Positions 40,782-48,473 of a stretch of DNA of 64,000 nt are shown here, piece after piece. Origin of the DNA: Burkholderiaceae bacterium. GTDB lineage: Bacteria; Pseudomonadota; Gammaproteobacteria; Burkholderiales; Burkholderiaceae_C. The stretch covers positions 45,071 through 109,070 of the forward strand of contig JAIESX010000009.1 of the NCBI GenBank assembly GCA_019745555.1, in the 5' to 3' direction. The notes under the pieces are model-generated. The model saw only the letters and a program-made list of their open reading frames with translations. It had not been told where the DNA came from and did not search any database. The position numbers and the translations under genes were made by a program. Position 1 is the first letter of the stretch. Every line of letters starts with the position of its first letter.

Positions 40782-41086
40782 ACAAATATCCGGCGAGGGC
40801 TTGACGGAGACTGAAAATTCTCTCTGCCAGTTCTGCATCGTCGTGCTGACTGGTCTGCAATGAGCGTAAGCGGGGATCGCCTCCCGCAGCGGATCAGCCA
40901 GCACCTCGATGCGGTACACGCCGAATTAGTCGCTGCACCGGTGGGGTCGCGTCCACCAGGACCAAGTGCACCAGATCAAGCCGTACCCGAGTCGCGCCGG
41001 GAATCTGATGCGCTGAACGCACGGGAAGGGTCTGCCGTGGACGGTGTGGAAGGTGTTTTTCAAACCTTTCATTTCGGAGCAGCGAC
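40782..41086. other. 305-bp gap before the major capsid gene
   Basis: No convincing gene. It starts with the decamer CAAATATCCG (40,783-40,792). In the middle, several short GC-rich hairpins can form, for example GGTGG...CCACC near 40,938-40,955. The last 70 bases read GTGTGGAAGGTGTTTTTCAAACC and could hold the capsid leader and promoter. An internal promoter or processing site that raises coat protein output would fit; I see no consensus -35/-10 pair that I would defend. Confidence 0.5.
40783..40792 (+). repeat. Decamer CAAATATCCG, copy 3
   Basis: Exact copy of the decamer, here directly after the stop codon of the cement-like gene and at the head of the 305-bp gap before the capsid gene. 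Confidence 0.5.
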
Positions 41087-42133
41087 ATGCCCATTTCCAA
41101 TCAAGACTTGCAGGAGTTGGCCAAGGTTTCCTTGGACGAGTACCTGCGCAACATGCCCGTGGACCAGATCGCCACGGAGCGCCCCCTTCTGAAGAAGCTC
41201 ATGGAAGGTCGCAAGACGTTCCTGGGTGCCAAGCAGAACGTCGTCGAGAACGTCCGCAAGACCTACGGCAGCAACTTCGCCTGGGCCTACGGCGAAGAGC
41301 AAGTCTCGTTCAACAAGCGCAACACGACCGAGCAGGCCGCCTTCCCCTGGCGTCGTGCTGTCGATGGCCTGTACATCGACTATGACCGCCTCTTCGGTGC
41401 CGGTATCAAGGTGCGCGAAGGTGAGCGCGGCGCGTTCAAGCTGGAGCAGAACGAAAAGGTCCAACTGCTGAACCTGCTGGACGAGCAGATGGAATCCCTG
41501 CGCGAAGGCTTCATGCAGAAGCTGGACCTGGAGCTGCACCGCGACGGCACGCAAGACGCCGACGCGATCGGCGGCCTGGACACGCTGGTTTCCACCGATC
41601 CCTCCACTGGCGTCGTGGGCGGCCTGGACGGCGCGACCGCGACCTACTGGCGCAACCATGCCGCGACTGGCATCCAGACCGGCACGGTGGGCACGCTGGC
41701 GCAGGCCATGGAAACCGGCTGGCGTCGTTGCATTAAGAACGGTGGCAGCCCCAACTTCATTCTGGCCGGCGGCAAGTTCATCGACGCATACCGCAAGGAA
41801 ATCGTCGTCACGAACAACGCCAACGCTGGCGAGGTGAAGCGTCTGGACGCAGGCGTCGGCAACGGCGTGAACACCGGCCTGTACTTCAAGGGCGTGGAAA
41901 TCATCTGGGACCCGCAGTTCGAGGAACTCGATGCCCTGACCACGCCGACCGTGCAATGGGAGAAGCGCTGCTACTTCCTGAACACCAAGCACATGAAGTA
42001 CCGCGATGACGACATGGACATCGTGACCCCCATCCGCCCGCACGACGTGCTGGCCATGTACGCGATGGTCAACCTCCGCTGCGCGCTTTCTACCAACCGC
42101 CGCAACGCGCAGGCTGTCCTCGCCATCGCCTGA
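41087..42133 (+). CDS. Major capsid protein
   Basis: A 348-residue protein of HK97-like coat type: MPISNQDLQELAKVSLDEYLRNMPVDQ, then VENVRKTYGSNFAWAYGEEQVSFNKR, a helical spine region (NEKVQLLNLLDEQMESLREGFMQKLDLELHRDG), and a P-domain-like end (KGVEIIWDPQFEELDAL, WEKRCYFLNTKHMKYRDDDMD). The size and place after scaffold and cement genes are those of BPP-1-type podoviruses. A strong terminator follows 14 nt after the stop. Confidence 0.9.
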   Translation: MPISNQDLQELAKVSLDEYLRNMPVDQIATERPLLKKLMEGRKTFLGAKQNVVENVRKTYGSNFAWAYGEEQVSFNKRNTTEQAAFPWRRAVDGLYIDYDRLFGAGIKVREGERGAFKLEQNEKVQLLNLLDEQMESLREGFMQKLDLELHRDGTQDADAIGGLDTLVSTDPSTGVVGGLDGATATYWRNHAATGIQTGTVGTLAQAMETGWRRCIKNGGSPNFILAGGKFIDAYRKEIVVTNNANAGEVKRLDAGVGNGVNTGLYFKGVEIIWDPQFEELDALTTPTVQWEKRCYFLNTKHMKYRDDDMDIVTPIRPHDVLAMYAMVNLRCALSTNRRNAQAVLAIA

Positions 42134-42147
42134 TCGGCGATGCCAAC

Positions 42148-42180
42148 GCCCCGGCCGGCTCACCCCGGTCGGGGCTTCTT
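42148..42180 (+). terminator. Terminator after the capsid gene
   Basis: An 11-bp stem (42148-42158 with 42165-42175, one G-T pair, loop CTCACC) followed by TTCTT. It lies between capsid and fibre-region genes and probably attenuates downstream expression so that coat protein exceeds the fibre proteins. Confidence 0.8.
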
Positions 42181-42204
42181 CAAACCTGAGAACGCGAGGA
42201 AGCC

Positions 42205-42519
42205 ATGAGCAAGACCAATGTCCCCCTGTTGAACGTCACGATCCGACGTGACGCCAACACCATCACCCCCGTCACCGTGCCGCCCTACGAGCTGTCGCTG
42301 CTGCGCCAGATGTTCGGCAAGGAGAACGTCACCGAAGGCGATCAAGCCGGTGTCATCGAAGTGGACGCATCGACCGAGCACGAGCGCCTGAGCGCCAAGT
42401 ACGGCGCGGCCAAGGTCTCCAAGGTCTACGGCGACGACGAAGGCGAGCGCCTGAAGGAGCTGGTCGAGAAGGCCGCCGTGAAGGTCAAAGCCGAGAAGAC
42501 CGAAAAGGTCGAGAAGTAA
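42205..42519 (+). CDS. Small structural-region protein (104 aa)
   Basis: MSKTNVPLLNVTIRRDANTITPVTVPPYELSLLRQMFGKENV, then EGDQAGVIEVDASTEHERLSAKYGAAKV and a highly charged Lys/Glu tail. Soluble, no known motif. A protein of this kind after the coat gene could be a head-completion or fibre-attachment factor, but I cannot identify it. It ends 21 nt before the fibre gene. Confidence 0.6.
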   Translation: MSKTNVPLLNVTIRRDANTITPVTVPPYELSLLRQMFGKENVTEGDQAGVIEVDASTEHERLSAKYGAAKVSKVYGDDEGERLKELVEKAAVKVKAEKTEKVEK

Positions 42520-42540
42520 TCCCCGGCAGGAGAAGCAAAG

Positions 42541-44391
42541 ATGGCGCAGCCGCAAGAGTATTCCCGCGACACCGATTTCACCGAGCGCGAGGGCGATGAC
42601 ACCGACCATGCCGCTCTGAACGCGGAGCTGGACGCGGCTGCGCAATCCATCAATCAGGTCCGGACGAACCTGGCCAAGATTCAGAAGGACGACGGCTCGC
42701 TCGCAAGCGATGTCGTCGGCCTCGATCAGCTCAAGCCTGAGCTGCGCAACGGCATCCCTGGCCCACAAGGTCCGCAGGGTGCCACTGGCCCGCAGGGCAT
42801 GCAGGGCCTGCAAGGCGTCGCTGGCCCCGTTGGTCCGCAAGGGCAGCAGGGCGAACGCGGTCCGCAAGGCGAGACCGGACCCCAAGGCCCTCAAGGCATC
42901 CAGGGTCCGCAGGGCGTCAAAGGCGACACGGGCGCGACTGGTGCACAAGGCCCCCAAGGTCAGCAGGGCCTGAAGGGCGACAAGGGCGACAAGGGTGATA
43001 CCGGTGCGACCGGAGCCACTGGCGCGACTGGTCCCCAAGGCCCGCAGGGCGAGCAAGGTATTCAGGGGCCGATGGGCGCGCAAGGTCCGATCGGCCCCCA
43101 AGGTCCGCAAGGCATCCAAGGCGTGGCCGGCATGTCCTTTGACGTGGATGCCGTTGGCGTCTATGCCGACCGCGCCAACTACAACAACGAGCCGCACGGC
43201 TTCGCCTTCCTGTCCACCGACAACGGCTTTCTGTACCTGCGACTGGGCAGCACGCCGGGCGTCTGGTCTGGTGGCGTGCCCTTCGGTAAGGGCGAGAAGG
43301 GCGACCAGGGCGTGCAGGGTCCTGTCGGTCCCATGGGTCCAGTCGGTCCGATCGGTCCGCAGGGTCCGCAAGGCATCCAGGGCGAGACCGGGCCGCAGGG
43401 CGCGACCGGCCCGATCGGGCCGCAAGGTCTGAAAGGTGACACGGGCAACACCGGAGCGACCGGGCCGCAGGGTCCGACCGGCGCAACCGGTCCACAAGGT
43501 CCACAAGGTCCACAAGGCATCCAAGGGCCTCAAGGCATCCAAGGCCCGCAAGGTGCGCGCGGCATGACCTGGCGCGGCGAGTGGAGCAGCGTGACGGCCT
43601 ACGTCGCCGACGATGCCGTCTTCTACAACGGCCGTTCTTGGATCGCCAAGCAGTCATCCACCAACGTCACTCCGTCCGATGCTGCCAGCACGCAGTGGGG
43701 CAAGCTCGCAGAGAAAGGCGACCAGGGCATACAGGGTGTTCAGGGTCCGGCTGGTCCAACTGGCCCGGCTGGTCCAACTGGTCCCCAGGGCAACACCGGA
43801 GCAACTGGCCCGCAAGGCCCGACCGGAGCGACTGGTCCTGCTGGTCCGCAAGGTCTGACTGGGCCGCAGGGTCCGCAAGGTCCGCAGGGTCCGCAGGGGC
43901 CTGCTGGTGACGTGACAAGCCGTGTGGCCAAGACTGGCGACACGATGACTGGAAACCTCAATATCCAGAATGCTCGCCTTCGGGTCTGGGTCGATAACGG
44001 TGCCAGTTCCTGGATTGAAATGCTGGATGACGAGTCGCCGAACGGCATCAAGTACATCCATGCGAACTCAAACAACATCGGTTTCGTAGGTGGTGGCGGC
44101 TCCTGGAGGGCATACACAAACGAAAACGGTCACATCTGGGGCGCTGCATACGGATGGCTGCACGACTACTTCTTCGCGTCGGTGGCCAACTGTGCCCCCG
44201 TTCGGATGTACGGCATTAACTGCAACGGCAATGCGGGCAACTGCGTACCAGAGGGGCCGATCAACTGCTACGGCGGCGGAAACCTTGGCCAGACGCGCGT
44301 GGAATTGATCGACAACGGATCGCAGATTCAGCTCCGATCCGTTCAATACAACTACAACTGCAACTGCAACTGCGCTTGCGATTGCTGCTAA
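42541..44391 (+). CDS. Collagen-like phage fibre protein with cysteine-rich C-terminus
   Basis: A 616-residue protein. Residues 1-70 are a head-binding-like part. Three collagen-like Gly-X-Y blocks follow at about 71-199, 249-343 and 393-458 (roughly 96 triplets, mainly GPQ, GAT, GIQ and GPT). Between them lie a globular insert (about 200-248) and a carbohydrate-binding-like module ([20 protein letters not shown]...QWGKL, about 345-392). The tail domain (459-616) starts with the fibre-typical [18 protein letters not shown]. It carries Cys551, 561, 568 and 576 and ends [14 protein letters not shown], with six cysteines at 607, 609, 611, 613, 615 and 616. Likely host-binding fibre. The three genes behind it look like its maturation enzymes. 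Confidence 0.88.
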   Translation: MAQPQEYSRDTDFTEREGDDTDHAALNAELDAAAQSINQVRTNLAKIQKDDGSLASDVVGLDQLKPELRNGIPGPQGPQGATGPQGMQGLQGVAGPVGPQGQQGERGPQGETGPQGPQGIQGPQGVKGDTGATGAQGPQGQQGLKGDKGDKGDTGATGATGATGPQGPQGEQGIQGPMGAQGPIGPQGPQGIQGVAGMSFDVDAVGVYADRANYNNEPHGFAFLSTDNGFLYLRLGSTPGVWSGGVPFGKGEKGDQGVQGPVGPMGPVGPIGPQGPQGIQGETGPQGATGPIGPQGLKGDTGNTGATGPQGPTGATGPQGPQGPQGIQGPQGIQGPQGARGMTWRGEWSSVTAYVADDAVFYNGRSWIAKQSSTNVTPSDAASTQWGKLAEKGDQGIQGVQGPAGPTGPAGPTGPQGNTGATGPQGPTGATGPAGPQGLTGPQGPQGPQGPQGPAGDVTSRVAKTGDTMTGNLNIQNARLRVWVDNGASSWIEMLDDESPNGIKYIHANSNNIGFVGGGGSWRAYTNENGHIWGAAYGWLHDYFFASVANCAPVRMYGINCNGNAGNCVPEGPINCYGGGNLGQTRVELIDNGSQIQLRSVQYNYNCNCNCACDCC

Positions 44392-44400
44392 GGGGGAGAA

Positions 44401-45213
44401 ATGAAGTGCTTTGTCGTCGAAAAGAACCGTCCTTTCCCGCTGGACGTTGAGCTGATCGGTTCCGTACTGCGCTTTCGCACAGGTACGGCAGTGCCTGTGC
44501 AAGGCGAAGGCTCAAGCCCGGAGAACGTCATTGAGTCTCGCGGCGCGTATGCAGTTACCAACCTCTCTAACGACTGGCGAGAGATTGACCTTGAGGGTTT
44601 GCGCGCGCATCGCCACTTCGGCGATCACGCCTGCTTCATGCTGTACGACGCGGCTGCGGCCAACAGCGAGAAGGTTCATCAGTCCATCTTTGATGCTCCG
44701 TTCGCACTCTTCCCCGCGACGTTCCCGTCCAAGATGACCTCGTGGGAGTACCACGCAACGGTGGTCCAGGTTTTTCCTGTCATTTCCGTCCTGATCCCGT
44801 TTGCGGATAGCCCCGTGAGCGAATGGGCGATCACTGTCAACGTCTGCCATGCCGACCTGGTGAAGGCTGAATCGGGGATTGAGCTGTCCGATCGCGTGCA
44901 GCGCATGACCGGGGAGCACTTCTTCCCAAGGATTCAATTCGCCCAGGCAGCGATTGAAGTTACGCCAGACGATCAGGTTCAGGTTTCCTTCGAGCTTGTC
45001 GGTCAGGACGGGTTGGCTATCGCCGACCGCGAAGTCGATGTGTACCTAGAAGCGACTGCTGGCGCTTTGTCGCACAGTCGCTGTCGCACGGTTGGCGGAA
45101 CTGGTCTCGTCTTCTTCCGAGCATCCGACCTGGTTGCTGGCGAGACCGCGAAACTCAAGTGCGGCTTCAAGCACTTTAGCGGCACGGACGACCTTGAGGT
45201 GCGTGTCGTATGA
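44401..45213 (+). CDS. Unknown protein of the fibre-modification cassette (270 aa)
   Basis: A 270-residue soluble protein with a strong ribosome-binding site (GGGGGAGAA) 9 nt after the fibre gene. The N-terminal half has no motif that I know (MKCFVVEKNRPFPLDVELIG, a later LRAHRHFGDHACFMLYD). The last 90 residues look like an Ig-like beta domain (VQVSFELVGQDGLAIADREVDVYLEATAGAL, then GGTGLVFFRASDLVAGETAKLKCGF). Its stop overlaps the oxygenase start (ATGA). It could be a fibre chaperone, an adaptor that presents the fibre tail to the enzymes, or a second tip protein. Its codon use looks somewhat less GC-rich than that of its neighbours. Confidence 0.7.
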   Translation: MKCFVVEKNRPFPLDVELIGSVLRFRTGTAVPVQGEGSSPENVIESRGAYAVTNLSNDWREIDLEGLRAHRHFGDHACFMLYDAAAANSEKVHQSIFDAPFALFPATFPSKMTSWEYHATVVQVFPVISVLIPFADSPVSEWAITVNVCHADLVKAESGIELSDRVQRMTGEHFFPRIQFAQAAIEVTPDDQVQVSFELVGQDGLAIADREVDVYLEATAGALSHSRCRTVGGTGLVFFRASDLVAGETAKLKCGFKHFSGTDDLEVRVV

Positions 45214-45833
45214 GGCTTGATTTGTTTGCCTGGCCTGTCGGTGTCTGGGCGTCTGGCTTCGATGCGGAAACAGACGCCCGGCTGTACGACGGCCTGCTTG
45301 ACCTCTGGCGAGAGGTCCGCACTGGACCTGAAGTGTGGGATCGCAAGCCGCACGACATCTTTGCGGACAGAGCCGATCTGTGTGCCGACCTGAAAGGGTT
45401 GGTCACGGCCTGCGCGTACGAGTTCATGGCCGGAAAGGGCGAGGTTATCTCCGTCGTCGGCCGCGTCGTGGTGCGTGAGAAAGGCCAGGAAATCCTGACC
45501 CACACCGACCAGGGCTTCTCGCACATCCATGGCGTCTACTTCCCGCTCGGACGTGAGCTGAACCCTGAAGTTGTCGATCACCTTGGCGGACCGGTCTACC
45601 AATTCGGCAAAAACGGTCTTGGTCTGTCGAACAACGCCAACTTCGTGACAAACAACGGCGGACAGGCTCCACGGATGCCGTGGGAAGCGCCGCGCACTTT
45701 CTGGATTGCTCCGCATCGCGGACTCTTGGTCCTTCACGACGCGCGGATGGTTCACCAGCAGCGGCCCTCTGACTTTGACGGCCTTTTCATGAACGTCTCG
45801 CTCAACATCAACGTAAAGGCCACGCATGGCTAA
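45210..45833 (+). CDS. 2-oxoglutarate/Fe(II) oxygenase-like protein
   Basis: A 207-residue protein of double-stranded beta-helix type. The iron-binding triad would be His98 and Asp100 (ILTHTDQGFSHIHGVYFPLG) and His182 (LLVLHDARMVHQQRP), with the end MNVSLNINV as in prolyl-hydroxylase-like and phage oxygenases. The usual arginine that binds 2-oxoglutarate about ten residues after the last His is not evident (Leu/Phe there), so activity or co-substrate may differ. The start overlaps the upstream gene by 4 nt and the end overlaps the radical SAM gene by 8 nt. Likely target by position: the collagen-like fibre. Confidence 0.65.
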   Translation: MRLDLFAWPVGVWASGFDAETDARLYDGLLDLWREVRTGPEVWDRKPHDIFADRADLCADLKGLVTACAYEFMAGKGEVISVVGRVVVREKGQEILTHTDQGFSHIHGVYFPLGRELNPEVVDHLGGPVYQFGKNGLGLSNNANFVTNNGGQAPRMPWEAPRTFWIAPHRGLLVLHDARMVHQQRPSDFDGLFMNVSLNINVKATHG

Positions 45834-47175
45834 GTTCACCATCCACGCGCGCAAACCCGACGGCTCGATCGTCTGGATGCAGTACGACAATGAGACGAGC
45901 GATCTGACCGACGCTATGGGCAAGCGGATCGTTTCTCGCTTGGACGTGGCTGCCCGGCCTTCGGCTCCGGTCACTTCCAAAGAAACCCCACTGGGCAAGA
46001 CCAGCCCGCGCGTGCTCAAGATCAGCCTGGGCCTCTCCTGCAACTACGAGTGCGAATACTGCTCCCAGCGGTTTGTGCCACGCGCCGATGAGACAAACCC
46101 CGGCGACGTGGACGCCTTCATCGCCGGCCTCGATGGTTGGGTGAAGACGCCTCCCGAGGCGGTCGAGTTCTGGGGTGGCGAGCCCCTGGTCTACATCAAG
46201 ACCCTGCGCCCACTGGCCGAAGCGATTCGCGCCAAGTACCCGAGCGCGGCTCTGTCCGTCATCACGAACGGCTCGCTGCTCAACGCTGAGACGAGCGACT
46301 GGCTCGAGCAGATGGGCTTCAGCGTCGGCATTTCGCACGATGGCCCTGGCCAGCATGTGCGCGGCCCCGATCCGCTGCAAGACCCCGAGAAGCGCGCGGC
46401 CATCATGGACCTGTACGCGCGACTGGCACCCAAGGGACGGATCAGCTTCAACGCCATGGTGAACCGCTCGAACGTTTCGCGCGCAGCCATCCAGCGCTTC
46501 TTTGTCGAGCTGACTGGCGACCCGATGGTCCCGATCGGTGAGGGCGGCTTTGTGGACGCCTACGACGAGGGCGGCATCGCTCAGTCGCTGCAAGCCGACG
46601 AGCTGCATGGCTTTCGCAATCTTGCCTTCCACGAGGTCCGAACCGGCCAGGCCGCGAACGTTCAGGCGGTGCGCAACAGGACCGCATCCTTCATCAACTC
46701 CATCCGCACGGGCCGGCCGGCATCAAGCCTGGGCCAAAAGTGCTCGATGGACCAGGCCGACAAGATCGCGGTGGACCTGCGCGGCAACGTGCTGACCTGC
46801 CAGAACGTGAGCGCGGCCAGTGTTGCACCCAATGGCCAGGCGCATCGCATTGGCCATGTCTCTGACCTGGCGGCGGTCAAGCTCAACACGTCCACGCACT
46901 GGAGCAAGCGCAAGGACTGCCCGAGCTGCCCGATGCTCCAGATTTGCCAGGGCTCGTGCATGTTCTTGGAAGGTCCGCTGTGGGACCGCTCCTGCGACAA
47001 CGCCTACTCCGACGCAGTGCCGATCTTTGCGGCCGGCATCGAGTTCCTGACCGGGTGCGTGCCGATCTACATCGACGGCGACTTCCGCGAGGACCGCAAG
47101 GATATCTTCGGCATGGTCAACGGGGTGCCCCAGGCCAAGCCCAAGCGCGTCATCCCCATCAACGCCATCGCCTGA
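45826..47175 (+). CDS. Radical SAM/SPASM maturase-like protein
   Basis: A 449-residue protein. A small N-terminal domain (about 1-60) precedes the radical SAM core with the cluster motif Cys72-x3-Cys76-x2-Cys79 and the SAM motif WGGEP near 119-123. The C-terminal SPASM domain has the full pattern: Cys306-x13-Gly-x4-Cys325, then Cys365-x2-Cys368-x5-Cys374-x3-Cys378 and Cys390, which binds two extra 4Fe-4S clusters. SPASM enzymes as a class modify peptides or proteins, for example by thioether or C-C bonds. The gene overlaps the oxygenase gene, and a cysteine-rich fibre tail two genes upstream is the obvious candidate substrate. Confidence 0.88.
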   Translation: MAKFTIHARKPDGSIVWMQYDNETSDLTDAMGKRIVSRLDVAARPSAPVTSKETPLGKTSPRVLKISLGLSCNYECEYCSQRFVPRADETNPGDVDAFIAGLDGWVKTPPEAVEFWGGEPLVYIKTLRPLAEAIRAKYPSAALSVITNGSLLNAETSDWLEQMGFSVGISHDGPGQHVRGPDPLQDPEKRAAIMDLYARLAPKGRISFNAMVNRSNVSRAAIQRFFVELTGDPMVPIGEGGFVDAYDEGGIAQSLQADELHGFRNLAFHEVRTGQAANVQAVRNRTASFINSIRTGRPASSLGQKCSMDQADKIAVDLRGNVLTCQNVSAASVAPNGQAHRIGHVSDLAAVKLNTSTHWSKRKDCPSCPMLQICQGSCMFLEGPLWDRSCDNAYSDAVPIFAAGIEFLTGCVPIYIDGDFREDRKDIFGMVNGVPQAKPKRVIPINAIA

Positions 47176-47177
47176 AC

Positions 47178-47486
47178 ATGATCGACAAAGACCCAACCTC
47201 TTATTCGCTCGTGACGTACCTGTGGGTCTTCATGCTCGCCATTCTCGGAGGCATCGTGAACTTCATGCGCAAGCTGCAAACCGGCCACGCCCGCGTCTTC
47301 AACCTGGTGGAGTTCGTTGGGGAAATCGTGACCAGCGCTTTCGCGGGTGTCATCACGTTCTGGCTGTGCGAGAACGCGGGCTTCTCGCCTCTGGTGACGG
47401 CCGCCTTCGTGGGCGTCTCGGGCCACATGGGCAGCCGGGCGATCTTCATGTTCGAGAACTGGCTGAAAGCCAAGTTCCCCGCCTGA
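47178..47486 (+). CDS. Phage holin (lambdoid/LydA-like)
   Basis: A 102-residue protein, start MIDKDPTSYSLVTYLWVFML at 47178, only 2 nt after the radical SAM gene. Three hydrophobic segments (about 13-32, 46-64, 68-85) with the conserved GGIVNFMRKLQTGHARVFNLVEF and GVSGHMGSRAIFMFENW. It would form membrane lesions that release the lysozyme at the end of infection. Its place between fibre cassette and connector genes, 14 kb from the lysozyme gene, is unusual. Confidence 0.8.
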   Translation: MIDKDPTSYSLVTYLWVFMLAILGGIVNFMRKLQTGHARVFNLVEFVGEIVTSAFAGVITFWLCENAGFSPLVTAAFVGVSGHMGSRAIFMFENWLKAKFPA

Positions 47487-47498
47487 GAAAGGAACGAA

Positions 47499-47774
47499 AT
47501 GGAACAGCAAGAGCAAGCGACCCTTAATCCGGACTACTGGAATCAGGGGGCATTCCACCAGGCCCTGCAAGCCGTGCCCTTCAAGCAGCGTGACGCGGCC
47601 GGCGTGCTGGTGGTCAACGTCAACGACCACTTCTTCAAGGTCAATGCCGGCACGCTGGTCATGGCCCGCGTGCCTGAAGACATGTCCCTGCCGAAGGACT
47701 GGCAGCCGGTACCCGAGGCGCATCCGATGCGCGGCAAGGCGCTGTCCATGATCGGCTTGGAGGCCGGCCAATGA
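47499..47774 (+). CDS. Unknown structural-region protein (91 aa)
   Basis: MEQQEQATLNPDYWNQGAFHQALQAVPFKQRDAAGVLVVNVNDHFFKVNAGTLVMARVPEDM: a small soluble protein with mixed beta content and no motif I know. It overlaps the connector-like gene by 4 nt. It may be a small head-tail or fibre accessory. Confidence 0.6.
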   Translation: MEQQEQATLNPDYWNQGAFHQALQAVPFKQRDAAGVLVVNVNDHFFKVNAGTLVMARVPEDMSLPKDWQPVPEAHPMRGKALSMIGLEAGQ

Positions 47775-48472
47775 ACGGGCTCGCCGAACGCAATAAGACG
47801 CTGGGCGAGCTACTGACCGAGCTGCGGGTGCGCCTGGGCTTCGTCGCACAGGGGTCGGCTGCGAAGAACAACGAGGCGACCCTGAAGAGCTACCTCCAAG
47901 AGGCGCATGACTTCGTATTCGCTGAGCTGGACCCTCCGGCCATGCGCAAGAAGTCGATCATCACGACGCAGGCAGACTCGTACCTGTACGACTGGCACGA
48001 CGATGCAGCCGGCGAGGACATCGACCCTGGCAGCGTCATTTCCGTCTGGGTGAAGGTATCCGGCACGATCCGCGAGCCGCTGACCTACGGCATCACCGAG
48101 ACCGACCGGTCCTTCGAGACCCTGCGCCAGCAGCCCGAGAAGTACGGCACGCTCAATGGCCAGCTCGAAATCTGGCCGGTCCCCGAGCGCGCCTATGACC
48201 TGATCGTCGAGCACACGGCAACCAAGAGCCGCTTCACGCAGGCGGGCGACCGTCCGAGCGTGCCCGATCGCCTGGTGTTCCTGTACGCCCTGGCCAACGC
48301 CAAGGCGCACTACCGCCATCCGGACGCGCAGGCTCCGGCGCAGGCGTTTCAGACCATGCTGAACAAGGAAAAGACCCGGCAGAAGGAAGGCCGGCGCTAC
48401 TTCGCGGGAGGCAAGGAATCGCGCGAAGCGCAGGTCGTCAAGTCCGGTGACGGGTACCGACTGAGGGGCTGA
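47771..48472 (+). CDS. Connector/tail accessory protein (P22 gp4-like position)
   Basis: A 233-residue protein. A helical opening (KTLGELLTELRVRLGF, then NNEATLKSYLQEAHDFVFAELDPPAMRK) and a beta-rich middle (SYLYDWHDDAAGEDIDPGSVISVWVKVSG, LNGQLEIWPVPERAYDLIVEHTAT) are typical of head-completion adaptors that bind under the portal. The C-terminal helix is basic. In P22 the matching gene is 4. The assignment rests on gene order and fold impression, not on a signature. Confidence 0.6.
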   Translation: MNGLAERNKTLGELLTELRVRLGFVAQGSAAKNNEATLKSYLQEAHDFVFAELDPPAMRKKSIITTQADSYLYDWHDDAAGEDIDPGSVISVWVKVSGTIREPLTYGITETDRSFETLRQQPEKYGTLNGQLEIWPVPERAYDLIVEHTATKSRFTQAGDRPSVPDRLVFLYALANAKAHYRHPDAQAPAQAFQTMLNKEKTRQKEGRRYFAGGKESREAQVVKSGDGYRLRG

Positions 48473-48473
48473 C

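Noticed and set aside
40938..40985. tRNA-like T-arm in the gap before the capsid gene
   Set aside because: The stem GGTGG/CCACC has an 8-nt loop without TTCRA and I could not build an acceptor stem or anticodon arm around it.
40860..41192. Rightward open frame overlapping the start of the capsid gene
   Set aside because: Its second half reads the capsid gene out of phase, with poor codon pattern and no ribosome-binding site.
42751..43908. CRISPR-like or tandem DNA repeat in the fibre gene
   Set aside because: The repetition is the codon-level effect of Gly-X-Y triplets within an open frame; there are no spacers of equal length.
42541..47175. Diversity-generating retroelement in the fibre region, as in BPP-1
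   Set aside because: No reverse transcriptase motif, no accessory protein and no adenine-biased template/variable repeat pair was found near the fibre gene or elsewhere.
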